From CAYVQF01 sp964454015 (GTDB lineage: Bacteria > Myxococcota_A > Bradymonadia > UBA4248), in contig CAYVQF010000009.1 of NCBI GenBank assembly GCA_964454015.1, forward strand, positions 53,077 to 117,076: a stretch of DNA of 64,000 nucleotides, read 5' to 3'. Below, piece after piece: positions 16,046-23,687 of the stretch (within the stretch, counting starts at the first letter, position 1; each line of letters opens with the position of its first letter). The notes beneath the pieces were generated by a model. The model worked only from the letters and a program-made list of their open reading frames with translations. It ran no database searches and had not been told where the DNA came from. The position numbers and the translations under genes were made by a program.

Positions 16046-16870
16046 ATGGCCTTGAAGAAGTTTAAGCCGACCTCGCCAGGTCGCCGTTTCATGACGGTTT
16101 TGACCTTTGATGAGGTAACGAAAGATAAGCCAGAGCGGGCGTTGGTGGCGAAGTTGAAGAAGTCTGGAGGCCGCAACAATAGCGGTCACATGACTTCGCG
16201 CCATCGCGGTGGTGGCCACAAGCGTCGCTATCGGGTCATCGATTTTCGGCGTGAGAAGCTTGGTGTGCCCGGTGTGGTTTCGGCCATTGAGTACGATCCC
16301 AACCGGACAGCACGCATTGCTTTGATCGTTTATGCCGATGGCGAGAAGCGCTACATCATCTGGCCCGAAGGGCTGAAGGTGGGCGATTCGGTGGTTTCCA
16401 GTGCGCATGCCGACATCAAACCAGGCAATTGCCTGAAGTTGAAGTACATCCCTCTCGGGACCCAGATCCACAACATTGAGATGCGGATGGGGAAGGGCGC
16501 GCAGATGGTGCGTTCCGCCGGTACGTCAGCGCAGTTGATGGCGCGTGAGAACGATTATGCCCTTCTTCGCATGCCGTCGGGTGAGCTGCGTCGGGTGCAC
16601 GTCGAATGCCGCGCGACGGTTGGGGCGGTGGGTCTCTCTGACCACGCCAATCAATCCTTGGGCAAGGCGGGTCGCAGTCGGTGGTTGGGGCGTCGGCCTC
16701 ATGTGCGTGGCGTGGCGATGAACCCCGTTGATCACCCCCATGGTGGTGGTGAGGGTCGTACCAGTGGTGGTCGCCATCCGGTGACGCCTTGGGGTGTGCC
16801 GACCAAGGGTAAGAAGACGCGGCGGAACAAGTCGAGTTCACGCTTTATCGTCAAGCGACGTACGAAGTAA
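16046..16870 (+). CDS. rplB: Large ribosomal subunit protein L2
   Basis: L2 is needed for subunit association and peptidyl transfer. 274 residues starting MALKKFKPTSPGRRFMT, with the conserved R-H-R-G-G-G-H-K-R-R-Y-R-x-I-D-F segment. The C-terminal MNPVDHPHGGGEGRTSGG holds the essential histidine near the peptidyl-transferase centre. ATG 16046 preceded by GCGAAGG. An in-frame start at 16025 would add seven residues without family match. Confidence 0.98.
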   Translation: MALKKFKPTSPGRRFMTVLTFDEVTKDKPERALVAKLKKSGGRNNSGHMTSRHRGGGHKRRYRVIDFRREKLGVPGVVSAIEYDPNRTARIALIVYADGEKRYIIWPEGLKVGDSVVSSAHADIKPGNCLKLKYIPLGTQIHNIEMRMGKGAQMVRSAGTSAQLMARENDYALLRMPSGELRRVHVECRATVGAVGLSDHANQSLGKAGRSRWLGRRPHVRGVAMNPVDHPHGGGEGRTSGGRHPVTPWGVPTKGKKTRRNKSSSRFIVKRRTK

Positions 16871-16910
16871 TGCATCTAGTCTATAGTGTGGCCCTTGAGG
16901 AGGAACGAGG

Positions 16911-17189
16911 ATGCCGAGGTCGGTAAAGAAAGGTCCCTTTGTTGATGATCACCTGTTCAAGAAAGTTGAGCAGGCGTTGACAGGTGGGGCGAAGAAAGTC
17001 ATCAAGACGTGGTCTCGCCGCTCAACGATCATGCCCGAGATGGTGGGGATGACCTTTGCTGTACACAATGGCCGAAATTTCATTCCGGTTTTTGTCACGG
17101 AGAACATGGTTGGCCACAAGTTGGGAGAGTTTGCGGCGACGCGGACGTTCCGCTCGCATGCAGCAGATCGCAAGGCGAAGAAGCGCTAG
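16911..17189 (+). CDS. rpsS: Small ribosomal subunit protein S19
   Basis: S19 contacts the A-site tRNA region and is the RimM binding partner. 92 residues starting MPRSVKKGPFVDDHLFKKV, with the family T-W-S-R-R-S-T-I-x-P-x-M-V-G and the G-H-K-L-G-E-F-x-x-T-R motifs. A strong GGAGGAACG stands before the ATG at 16911. Confidence 0.98.
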   Translation: MPRSVKKGPFVDDHLFKKVEQALTGGAKKVIKTWSRRSTIMPEMVGMTFAVHNGRNFIPVFVTENMVGHKLGEFAATRTFRSHAADRKAKKR

Positions 17190-17259
17190 TTGCAGACTAT
17201 CGCGGCGTGGTGGGCTGCTGCGCTGCGTGGAAGTGCACGATTGAGGGAGCAAGAAGAGG

Positions 17260-17664
17260 ATGGGTAAGCCAACGCGCAAGAAGGAGCACCACGGGCCGAA
17301 TCGGGTTTCGGCCAAGATGGTGCGCATTGCACCGCGCAAAGCGCGTGTTGTAGTGGACATGGTCCGTGGTTTGGAGGTCGATGCAGCCCTGCGGGCGCTC
17401 AAGTTCACGCCTCGAAAAGCAGCGCGCTTCGTGGAGAAGCTGATTGAGAGTGCGTTGGCCAACCTCGAGGATGTTGGGGGTTGGGACGTGGACAATCTTG
17501 AAGTAGGTCGTGCCTGGGTGAACGAGGGTCCAACCCTTCGTCGGTTCATGCCGCGCGCGATGGGCCGGGCGACGCGTATCCGCAAGCGGACGTGTCATAT
17601 CCACATCGAGTTGAATAGCATTGGCGGTCCGAAGTCGCCCGTGGCGGCGGAACCGGCTGAATGA
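17260..17664 (+). CDS. rplV: Large ribosomal subunit protein L22
   Basis: L22 lines the exit tunnel. 134 residues with R-I-A-P-R-K-A-R-V-V-V-D-M-V-R-G, the ANL motif and the beta-hairpin G-P-T-L-R-R-F-M-P-R-A-M-G-R-A that reaches into the tunnel. The N-terminal 20 residues and the C-terminal PVAAEPAE tail extend somewhat beyond the usual 110 residues. Starts at ATG 17260 after AAGAAGAGG. Confidence 0.97.
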   Translation: MGKPTRKKEHHGPNRVSAKMVRIAPRKARVVVDMVRGLEVDAALRALKFTPRKAARFVEKLIESALANLEDVGGWDVDNLEVGRAWVNEGPTLRRFMPRAMGRATRIRKRTCHIHIELNSIGGPKSPVAAEPAE

Positions 17665-17696
17665 GAATTCGGGCAAGTAGACGGTAGGAGGGAGCC

Positions 17697-18347
17697 TTGG
17701 GGCAGAAGAGTCATCCGACAGGTCTTCGTCTCGGAATTATCCGGACTTGGACGTCGAAGTGGTATGAAGAGAAGAACTACGCGAAGTGGCTCCATGAAGA
17801 TCTTCGGATCAAGAAGTTCATCAAGGAGAGGCTTTTTCACACAGGTGTGAGCCGAATCGAAATCGAGCGGGCTGCCCGCAAGGTGAAGATCAGCGTTTAC
17901 ACTGCCAAGCCTGGGATCGTCATTGGCAAGCGTGGACGGGACGTGGAACGGCTCAAGGAGCAGTTGCGCGAGATGTCTGGTTCTGAGGTGTTTTTGAACA
18001 TTTCAGAGATTCGCAAGGCCGAGATGGATGCGCAGTTGGTGGCTGAGAACATCGCCAAGAAGCTCGAGCATCGGGTGAGCTTCCGCCGTGCGATGAAGCA
18101 GTCGGTGCAGACGGCGTTGAAACTGGGCGCGAAGGGGATCCGAGTGAACTGCGGTGGACGTTTGGGCGGTGCCGAGATGTCACGCATGGAGTGGTATCGT
18201 GAGGGTCGGGTGCCTTTGCATACCTTGCGCGCAGATATCGACTATGGCTTTGCGGAAGCGAAGACCACTTACGGGATCATCGGTGTCAAGGTGTGGATCT
18301 TCAAGGGCGAGATCCTGGGTGGTGGGGTTCGTACTGCGCAGCAGTAA
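17697..18347 (+). CDS. rpsC: Small ribosomal subunit protein S3
   Basis: S3 is part of the mRNA entry channel and its helicase activity. 216 residues starting MGQKSHPTGLRLGIIRTW from a TTG codon at 17697, with AGGAGGGAGCC just before it. The N-terminal KH domain has the GxxG loop in VIGKRGRDVERL. The C-terminal domain has G-I-R-V-N-C-G-G-R-L-G-G-A-E-M-S-R. Start choice is fixed by homology. After this gene an unusual 164-base gap precedes rplP. Confidence 0.97.
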   Translation: MGQKSHPTGLRLGIIRTWTSKWYEEKNYAKWLHEDLRIKKFIKERLFHTGVSRIEIERAARKVKISVYTAKPGIVIGKRGRDVERLKEQLREMSGSEVFLNISEIRKAEMDAQLVAENIAKKLEHRVSFRRAMKQSVQTALKLGAKGIRVNCGGRLGGAEMSRMEWYREGRVPLHTLRADIDYGFAEAKTTYGIIGVKVWIFKGEILGGGVRTAQQ

Positions 18348-18355
18348 AAAAGCCT

Positions 18356-18384
18356 TTGACACTTTTTCCGCTTGGGGTTAGATT
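18356..18384 (+). promoter_or_regulatory. Internal promoter between rpsC and rplP
   Basis: A perfect TTGACA (18356-18361), a 17-base spacer and TAGATT (18379-18384, 4/6) lie in the 164-base gap after rpsC. The start would be near 18391, about 120 bases before rplP. In most bacteria rpsC, rplP and rpmC are tightly packed, so the gap and promoter together suggest that a separate transcript begins here. Confidence 0.6.
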
Positions 18385-18511
18385 GGCGCGCCTTTGCTAA
18401 TGGGCGCGTCGGGGCAGTACGCGAATAGATGCCTCCGATGGCCGAGGTGTTTGGTCGGGTGCGCGAGTTGGATCTGGGAATGCGACGCAAAGTAGTCGCG
18501 GGAGCGAAGCG

Positions 18512-18928
18512 ATGCTAAGTCCGAAGAAGGTGCGTTGGCGAAAAGTTCAAAAGGGTCGGATGCGAGGGCTCGCGTACCGTGGTTCTGACGTGAGCTTCGG
18601 CGACTTTGGCTTGATGGTGTTGGAGCCAGGCCGGATCACTTCACGCCAGATTGAGGCGGCGCGTATTGCCATGACACGTCACATCAAGCGTGGTGGTAAT
18701 GTGTGGATTCGGATCTTCCCTGATAAGCCGATCACGAAGAAGCCTGCTGAGACTCGTATGGGTAAAGGAAAGGGCAGTCCTGAGTTCTGGGTTGCTGTGG
18801 TGCAGCCAGGGCGGATTTTGTACGAGATGGATGGTGTCGACGAGTTGATGGCGCGGGAAGCGTTTCGGCTTGCGGCCAACAAGTTGCCCTTGAAAACGAA
18901 GTTTGTGAGTCGGGAGCAGATTTCATGA
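18512..18928 (+). CDS. rplP: Large ribosomal subunit protein L16
   Basis: L16 contacts A-site tRNA and is needed late in 50S assembly. 138 residues starting MLSPKKVRWRKVQKGRMRG, with the conserved R-M-G-K-G-K-G-S-P-E-F-W-V-A-V-V-x-P-G block. Starts at ATG 18512 after GCGGGAGCG. Overlaps rpmC by four bases (ATGA). Confidence 0.97.
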   Translation: MLSPKKVRWRKVQKGRMRGLAYRGSDVSFGDFGLMVLEPGRITSRQIEAARIAMTRHIKRGGNVWIRIFPDKPITKKPAETRMGKGKGSPEFWVAVVQPGRILYEMDGVDELMAREAFRLAANKLPLKTKFVSREQIS

Positions 18929-19122
18929 AAGCCGTGGAAATGCGACAGAAGAGCGATGGCGAGTTGTACGATCTGTTGGCAGAGACGCAGAGCCTCCATT
19001 TCAAACTGCGGATGCAACACTGCACGGGTCAGTTGGATAAGGTGTCGGAGTTGGGTCGACTGCGTCGGACAATCGCTCAGGTAAAAACCTTATTGCGCGA
19101 GCGTGCGCGTAGCGTGCGATAG
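18925..19122 (+). CDS. rpmC: Large ribosomal subunit protein L29
   Basis: A 65-residue two-helix protein near the tunnel exit. Starts MKAVEMRQKSDGELYDLLAE and has the usual L-R-x-Q-x-x-x-G-Q-L pattern (LRMQHCTGQLDKVSEL), then R-R-x-I-A-x-x-K-T-L-L-R-E-R. Its ATG overlaps the rplP stop. Confidence 0.95.
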   Translation: MKAVEMRQKSDGELYDLLAETQSLHFKLRMQHCTGQLDKVSELGRLRRTIAQVKTLLRERARSVR

Positions 19123-19138
19123 CAGAGTGGAGACGGAC

Positions 19139-19405
19139 GTGGAAGCACAGCAGGGACACAAGAAAACGCGCGTCGGGACCGTGGTGAGTGACCGGATGGA
19201 GAAGTCCATCGTGGTACTGGTCGAGCGGCGGGTGTTGCACCCGGTGTACAAGAAGTACGTGCGGCGTCGCGCGAAGTACATGGCTCATGACGCGGACAAT
19301 ACGGCGCGCATGGGTGATCAGGTGTTGATTGAGGAAACCAGGCCGTTGTCCAAGCAGAAGAGGTGGCGGCTGAAAGAGATCGTACGACGCGCGCCGGTGT
19401 TGTAA
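19139..19405 (+). CDS. rpsQ: Small ribosomal subunit protein S17
   Basis: S17 is a primary 16S rRNA binder with an OB fold. The GTG at 19139 is chosen because GGAG lies six bases upstream and it gives 88 residues, close to the family. Earlier in-frame codons at 19103 and 19127 would add residues without homology. Conserved K-T-R-V-G-T-V-V-S-D-R-M-E-K-S-I-V-V and H-P-V-Y-K-K-Y-V segments are present. Confidence 0.95.
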   Translation: MEAQQGHKKTRVGTVVSDRMEKSIVVLVERRVLHPVYKKYVRRRAKYMAHDADNTARMGDQVLIEETRPLSKQKRWRLKEIVRRAPVL

Positions 19406-19445
19406 TGCCATACGCCGGTTCGGCGGCGCACAGAGGGGTGATGCC

Positions 19446-19814
19446 GTGATTCAGATACAGACGCTGCTCTCGGTTGCTGACAATTCGGGAGCAAAAAAAG
19501 TGCAATGCATCAAGGTGCTGGGCGGTTCCAAGAGGAAGTACGCAAGCATTGGCGATATTATCGTCGTTTCTGTCAAGGAAGCGATCCCGAATTCAAAAGT
19601 GAAGAAGGGCGATGTGCACCACGCAGTGGTGGTACGGACGGCGAAGGAGATTGCGCGCAAAGATGGCACGTATATCCGCTTCGACGGAAATGCGGCGGTG
19701 TTGATTGACAACGCCAACGCGCCCATCGGCACCCGCATATTTGGCCCCGTAGCGCGTGAGCTGCGCGGGAAGAATTTCATGCGGATCATTTCCCTTGCGC
19801 CAGAAGTGCTCTGA
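19446..19814 (+). CDS. rplN: Large ribosomal subunit protein L14
   Basis: L14 forms an inter-subunit bridge and binds the silencing factor RsfS. 122 residues from GTG 19446, starting MIQIQTLLSVADNSGAKKVQ. The family blocks G-D-I-I-V-V-S-V-K-E-A and the C-terminal F-G-P-V-A-R-E-L-R are present. Length is exactly typical. Confidence 0.98.
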   Translation: MIQIQTLLSVADNSGAKKVQCIKVLGGSKRKYASIGDIIVVSVKEAIPNSKVKKGDVHHAVVVRTAKEIARKDGTYIRFDGNAAVLIDNANAPIGTRIFGPVARELRGKNFMRIISLAPEVL

Positions 19815-19829
19815 TAACGAGGTGAGGCG

Positions 19830-20207
19830 ATGCGTATCAAGAAAGGTGACATGGTCATTATCCTCGCCGGGAAGGAGCGCGGGAACACGGGTAAAGTGTT
19901 GAAGGTTTTGCCCAAGCGTGAGCGCGTGATCGTCGAGGGAAGAAATTTCATTAGCCGCCACAAGAAGGCGGGGCCGCAGGGTCAGGAAGGTGGGATCATC
20001 CGGCGTGAGGCGGGTATCCATGCGTCGAACGTGGCGCTTTTCTCCGAAAAGACCCAGCGGGGGGTGCGGGTCGGCATTCGTTTCGTCGGCGCTGAGGGTG
20101 CCCTTTTCAAGAGCAGTGAAGAGGCAATCGCGAGCTTCGGTGAGAGCGTGCCGAAGCGTTTGCGCAAAGTGCGTTTTGCGCCCAAGACGGGCGAAGTTTT
20201 CGAATAA
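19830..20207 (+). CDS. rplX: Large ribosomal subunit protein L24
   Basis: L24 initiates 50S assembly. Starts MRIKKGDMVIILAGKERGN, a KOW motif (K-K-G-D-x-V-x-I-I-A-G-K-E-R-G-x-x-G-K-V). At 125 residues it is longer than the usual 102-105. The extra length is a C-terminal stretch after GVRVGIRFV that includes an acidic/helical segment (KSSEEAIASFGE). Confidence 0.96.
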   Translation: MRIKKGDMVIILAGKERGNTGKVLKVLPKRERVIVEGRNFISRHKKAGPQGQEGGIIRREAGIHASNVALFSEKTQRGVRVGIRFVGAEGALFKSSEEAIASFGESVPKRLRKVRFAPKTGEVFE

Positions 20208-20251
20208 AGAGTTGGCGTTGCCGGCTAAGCTGGCGAGTGCAGGAGGAAGCC

Positions 20252-20791
20252 GTGGCGCGGCTATTTGAACGGTACAAATCTGAGATTATGCCGGCCTTGA
20301 TGGAAGAGTTTCACATCAAGAACCGGATGGAAGTGCCCCGCATCGAGAAAATCGTCATCAACATCGGACTCGGTGATGCGATTCAGAACGTCAAGCTCAT
20401 CGACGCTGCTGTCAATGAATTGGCATCGATATGTGGGCAGAAACCAGTTGTCACCAAAGCGCGTCGCTCCATCGCAGGCTTCAAGCTGCGCCAGGGGATG
20501 CCCATTGGTGTGATGGTCACTCTGCGACGTGAGAGGATGTATGAGTTCCTCGATCGTCTGGTGAATGTGGCGTTGCCACGTGTGCGCGACTTCCGCGGCG
20601 TGAGCCCCAAGGCCTTTGATGGCAAGGGAAACTATGCCATTGGTATTCGCGAGCAGATCATTTTCCCTGAGATCGTCTACGACAAGATCGAGAAGATGGT
20701 TGGGATGAACATCTGCGTGGTGACGAGCGCGAAGAACGATGAACAGGGTCGGGCGCTGCTGCGGCATTTCGGCATGCCCTTCCGCAAATAG
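20252..20791 (+). CDS. rplE: Large ribosomal subunit protein L5
   Basis: L5 binds 5S rRNA and forms bridges to the 30S head. GTG 20252, with AGGAGG five bases before it, gives exactly 179 residues, the length of E. coli L5. Conserved V-P-R-I-E-K-I-V-I-N-I-G-L-G, the T-K-A-R-R-S-I-A-G-F block and the final F-G-M-P-F segment are present. A GTG at 20237 in the same frame overlaps the ribosome-binding site and is rejected. Confidence 0.97.
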   Translation: MARLFERYKSEIMPALMEEFHIKNRMEVPRIEKIVINIGLGDAIQNVKLIDAAVNELASICGQKPVVTKARRSIAGFKLRQGMPIGVMVTLRRERMYEFLDRLVNVALPRVRDFRGVSPKAFDGKGNYAIGIREQIIFPEIVYDKIEKMVGMNICVVTSAKNDEQGRALLRHFGMPFRK

Positions 20792-20820
20792 GTTTCGGCT
20801 GAAGTTTTTAGGAGGCTACG

Positions 20821-21006
20821 GTGGCTCGAAAGGCGATGATAGAAAAGCAACAGCGGAAGCCGAAATTCAAAGTTCGCGGCTACAATCGCTGTGGCGTTTG
20901 CGGGCGTTCTCATGCGTTTTTGCGCAAGTTTGGTCTGTGCCGTATCTGTTTCCGCATGCTCGCGTTGAACGGCGAGTTGCCTGGTGTAACCAAAGCGAGT
21001 TGGTAA
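20821..21006 (+). CDS. rpsN: Small ribosomal subunit protein S14, zinc-binding type
   Basis: A 61-residue type Z S14 with a four-cysteine zinc site: C-G-V-C (24-27) and C-R-I-C (40-43). Conserved C-R-I-C-F-R and the end G-x-x-x-G-V-x-K-A-S-W are present. GTG 20821 follows TAGGAGGCTACG. The zinc-binding paralogue is the primary copy in many bacteria. A zinc-independent version, if any, is not in the window. Confidence 0.96.
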   Translation: MARKAMIEKQQRKPKFKVRGYNRCGVCGRSHAFLRKFGLCRICFRMLALNGELPGVTKASW

Positions 21007-21037
21007 GACGGGCTAGTGCCAAACGAGGAATTGAGCA

Positions 21038-21427
21038 ATGATGACAGATCCTATTGCAGACATGTTGACCCGCATACGCAATGCGCAAGAGGCGAGACAC
21101 GAGAAGGTGTCCATGCCGAGTTCCAAAGTGAAGGAGGAGATCCTCCGCATTTTGGCGCGTGAGGGTTATATCGATGCTATCGATGTAAGCGGCGATAAGA
21201 AGAAGCGCGTCGAGGTGACGTTGCGATACTACAAAGACGAGCCGGTGATCCGCTTCATCAAGCGCGAGAGCACACCCGGACGCCGGGTGTATGTGGCCTC
21301 CGATGAGATCCCCAAGGTGCTCGGGGGTCTTGGTCTCGCGGTGGTTTCGACGCCCAAAGGGATGATGAGTGGTGGCGAAGCGCAGACGCAGGGCATGGGT
21401 GGCGAGTTGATTTGCACGGTTTACTGA
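21038..21427 (+). CDS. rpsH: Small ribosomal subunit protein S8
   Basis: S8 binds the central domain of 16S rRNA and in E. coli represses the spc operon. 129 residues starting M-M-T-D-P-I-A-D-M-L-T-R-I-R-N-A, with the conserved C-terminal V-V-S-T-x-K-G-x-M-x-x-x-E-A. Two adjacent ATGs at 21038 and 21041 are both possible. GAGGAA precedes the first. Confidence 0.97.
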   Translation: MMTDPIADMLTRIRNAQEARHEKVSMPSSKVKEEILRILAREGYIDAIDVSGDKKKRVEVTLRYYKDEPVIRFIKRESTPGRRVYVASDEIPKVLGGLGLAVVSTPKGMMSGGEAQTQGMGGELICTVY

Positions 21428-21452
21428 CAGTTGGTGTGAGAGGGGAAGGAAG

Positions 21453-22019
21453 ATGAACAGCGAAGAAAGCATCAAGCTGTCACGCGTAGGTAAGATACCT
21501 GTGACTGTGCCGAGTGGCGTCGATGTCAAGATCGAGAAGGGTATGGTCACGGTGCGGGGGCCCAAGGGCAACATGAGCCGTGAAGTGCACCCACGGGTGC
21601 AGTTGGTGCGGGACGGCGACGATATCACGGTTGCAATAGAGAAGGGCGATCGAGAGAGCCGCGCGGTGCAAGGACTGACGCGGGCGTTGCTTGCCAACAT
21701 GGTGAATGGTGTCTCGGTGGGCTTCGAGCGCAAACTCGAGATCCAGGGTGTGGGCTACAAGGCGGAGTTGAAGAGTCCCACAGAGATTCTCTTCAGCTTG
21801 GGATACAGCCACCCCATCATGTACGAGCTGCCCGTGGGTGTGACGGGTGAAGTGACCAAGGACAACAAAGTCATTCTGCGGTCGAACAACAAGGAGACGC
21901 TGGGTCTCGCGGCAGCAAAGATTCGCTCATTCCGGCCTCCGGAACCCTACAAGGGCAAGGGTATTCGGTACGAAGGTGAGCATGTTAGGCGCAAGGCCGG
22001 TAAGACGGCTGCACGTTGA
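21453..22019 (+). CDS. rplF: Large ribosomal subunit protein L6
   Basis: L6 lies near the sarcin-ricin loop. 188 residues, beginning with about eight extra residues before S-R-V-G-K-I-P-V-T-V-P. Conserved V-x-G-P-K-G and the C-terminal R-x-P-E-P-Y-K-G-K-G-I-R-Y block are present. A GGGGAAGGAAG ribosome-binding site precedes ATG 21453. Confidence 0.97.
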   Translation: MNSEESIKLSRVGKIPVTVPSGVDVKIEKGMVTVRGPKGNMSREVHPRVQLVRDGDDITVAIEKGDRESRAVQGLTRALLANMVNGVSVGFERKLEIQGVGYKAELKSPTEILFSLGYSHPIMYELPVGVTGEVTKDNKVILRSNNKETLGLAAAKIRSFRPPEPYKGKGIRYEGEHVRRKAGKTAAR

Positions 22020-22035
22020 GGATTGGAGGCATCTC

Positions 22036-22407
22036 GTGGCTTCGAAAACAAGTATCAAGGAAATCGCACGAAAACGGCGTCAGAAAAGTATACGCAGACG
22101 CCTGCGTGGGACTCCAGAGCGCCCGCGCTTGTGTGTGTTTCGCAGTACGCGGCACATTTACGCGCAGATTATCGACGATGTGAGTGGCACGACCTTGTTG
22201 ACGGTCTCTACGCAGCATCCGTCGGTTGCAGAGGCGACGGCTGGCAAGAAAAAGAAAGAGCAGGCCAAGATCGTTGGTCAGGCAGTCGCCAAGGCCTGCT
22301 TGGAGCAGTCCATCAGTCAAGTCGCATTCGACAGGAATGGTTTTATTTACCACGGGCGCGTGGCGGCAGTGGCCGAAGGCGCTCGCGAGGCGGGGCTACA
22401 ATTTTGA
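22036..22407 (+). CDS. rplR: Large ribosomal subunit protein L18
   Basis: L18 delivers 5S rRNA. GTG 22036 after TTGGAGGC gives 123 residues. Conserved R-K-R-R-Q-K-S-I-R-R-R-L-R-G-T-P-E-R-P-R-L-C-V-F-R-S and the C-terminal F-D-R-x-G-F-x-Y-H-G-R-V block are present. An upstream in-frame extension (from 21976) would overlap rplF and is rejected. Confidence 0.97.
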   Translation: MASKTSIKEIARKRRQKSIRRRLRGTPERPRLCVFRSTRHIYAQIIDDVSGTTLLTVSTQHPSVAEATAGKKKKEQAKIVGQAVAKACLEQSISQVAFDRNGFIYHGRVAAVAEGAREAGLQF

Positions 22408-22470
22408 CCATGAAATCGCCTCATGGCGATGGTATTGGGCGGGCTTTCAAAGCGTGGGAAGGAGTGGAGC

Positions 22471-22971
22471 GTGACTAACGGTCGGAACTCACAGGAATCA
22501 GAATATCGCGAGAAGGTGGTGTACATCAATCGCGTGGCCAAGGTTGTCAAGGGCGGTCGTCGCTTCAGCTTTGGCGCCATCGTCGTCGTTGGTGACGGTG
22601 AAGGTCGGGTCGGCGCCGCCCACGGGAAGGCGAACGAAGTCCCAGAAGCGATCAGCAAGGGCACTGAGCGCGCGCGGCGGCACATGGTAGATGTCCCCCT
22701 CCTTGAAGGGACCATCCCGCACGAGGTGGTGGGGCACTTTGGGGCAGCGCGAGTGTTGATGCGGCCTGCCGGCAAGGGGACGGGCGTCATCGCCGGTGGC
22801 GCGGTGCGGGCCGTGTTGGAAGCTTGTGGCGTCGAGAACGTCCTCAGCAAGTCCTTGGGTTCGACCAATCCACACAATTTGGTGCGCGCGACCATGGACG
22901 GACTGCGGCAGCTACAGAGTCGTGAAGGCTACATGGCGAAGCTGGTGCGCAGTGAGGCCAGTGGCGGTTGA
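22471..22971 (+). CDS. rpsE: Small ribosomal subunit protein S5
   Basis: S5 sits at the mRNA entry site and affects fidelity. GTG 22471 (GGAGTGGAGC upstream) gives 166 residues. The dsRNA-binding-like N-terminal domain has V-V-Y-I-N-R-V-A-K-V-V-K-G-G-R-R-F-S-F and the C-terminal half has G-x-G-V-I-A-G-G-A-V-R-A-V-L-E. The start at 22423 would add 16 non-family residues. Confidence 0.97.
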   Translation: MTNGRNSQESEYREKVVYINRVAKVVKGGRRFSFGAIVVVGDGEGRVGAAHGKANEVPEAISKGTERARRHMVDVPLLEGTIPHEVVGHFGAARVLMRPAGKGTGVIAGGAVRAVLEACGVENVLSKSLGSTNPHNLVRATMDGLRQLQSREGYMAKLVRSEASGG

Positions 22972-23002
22972 TCTTCCTGAATATGGGAAATGGAGTGCGG
23001 TG

Positions 23003-23191
23003 ATGGCAAAGCTCAGAGTCACACAGACGCGTAGTTGCATTGGGCGAAACGAGCGGCAGCGAGCCACTCTGCGCCACCTGGGGCTACGACGCATGAACGC
23101 GACGGTGGTGGTGGACGACAACCCCATCATGCGTGGCATGATCAAGAAAGTAGAACACATGGTGGCGGTTGCGCCCGCAGGTGACGAGTAG
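23003..23191 (+). CDS. rpmD: Large ribosomal subunit protein L30
   Basis: A 62-residue protein starting MAKLRVTQTRSCIGRNERQR, with the L30 signature of a short strand, I-G-R-x-x-x-Q-R-x-T-L-x-x-L-G-L-R-R and N-P-I-M-R-G-M-I-K-K-V. A GTG directly before the ATG is also in frame. It overlaps nothing and sits 31 bases after rpsE. Confidence 0.95.
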   Translation: MAKLRVTQTRSCIGRNERQRATLRHLGLRRMNATVVVDDNPIMRGMIKKVEHMVAVAPAGDE

Positions 23192-23237
23192 ACCTCGCTT
23201 ACGCCGAGGGCGTGGCAGGATGTGAGAGGAGAAAGAG

Positions 23238-23687
23238 ATGTACGATCTGAGCAATCTGCAGCCTGCAGAAGGGTCCACCCACCGCCGCAAGCGCAAAGGG
23301 CGTGGTACGAGCAGTGGTCTTGGCAAGACGGCAGGGCGTGGCCAGAAAGGGCAGAAGTCGCGATCGGGTGGTTCGATTAGGCCTGGCTTCGAGGGCGGAC
23401 AGATGCCGCTCAGTCGCCGCTTGCCGAAGCGTGGCTTTTACAACCGCTTTGGTAAAGCTACGGCCATCGTCAACGTAGGCGATTTGTCCGGCTTTGCCGG
23501 TGGCAGTGTGGTCGACGAGGAGAGTCTGCGCCAAGCCAGGCTCATCAGTGGTCCCTGTGATGAGGTGAAGGTTCTTGGCGTGGGCGAGATCGAAGTCGCT
23601 CTGACCGTGCGCGTGCAGAAGATCAGTGAATCTGCGCGGGCGAAGATTGTTGGCGCCGGTGGTACCGTCGAGGTTTGCGGTGGCTAG
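23238..23687 (+). CDS. rplO: Large ribosomal subunit protein L15
   Basis: L15 is a late-assembly 50S protein with a long basic N-terminal extension. 149 residues, with K-R-K-G-R-G-x-S-S-G-L-G-K-T-A-G-R-G-x-K-G-Q and the G-F-E-G-G-Q-M-P block. ATG 23238 after AGAGGAGAAAG. The last eight bases overlap the secY start. Confidence 0.97.
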   Translation: MYDLSNLQPAEGSTHRRKRKGRGTSSGLGKTAGRGQKGQKSRSGGSIRPGFEGGQMPLSRRLPKRGFYNRFGKATAIVNVGDLSGFAGGSVVDEESLRQARLISGPCDEVKVLGVGEIEVALTVRVQKISESARAKIVGAGGTVEVCGG

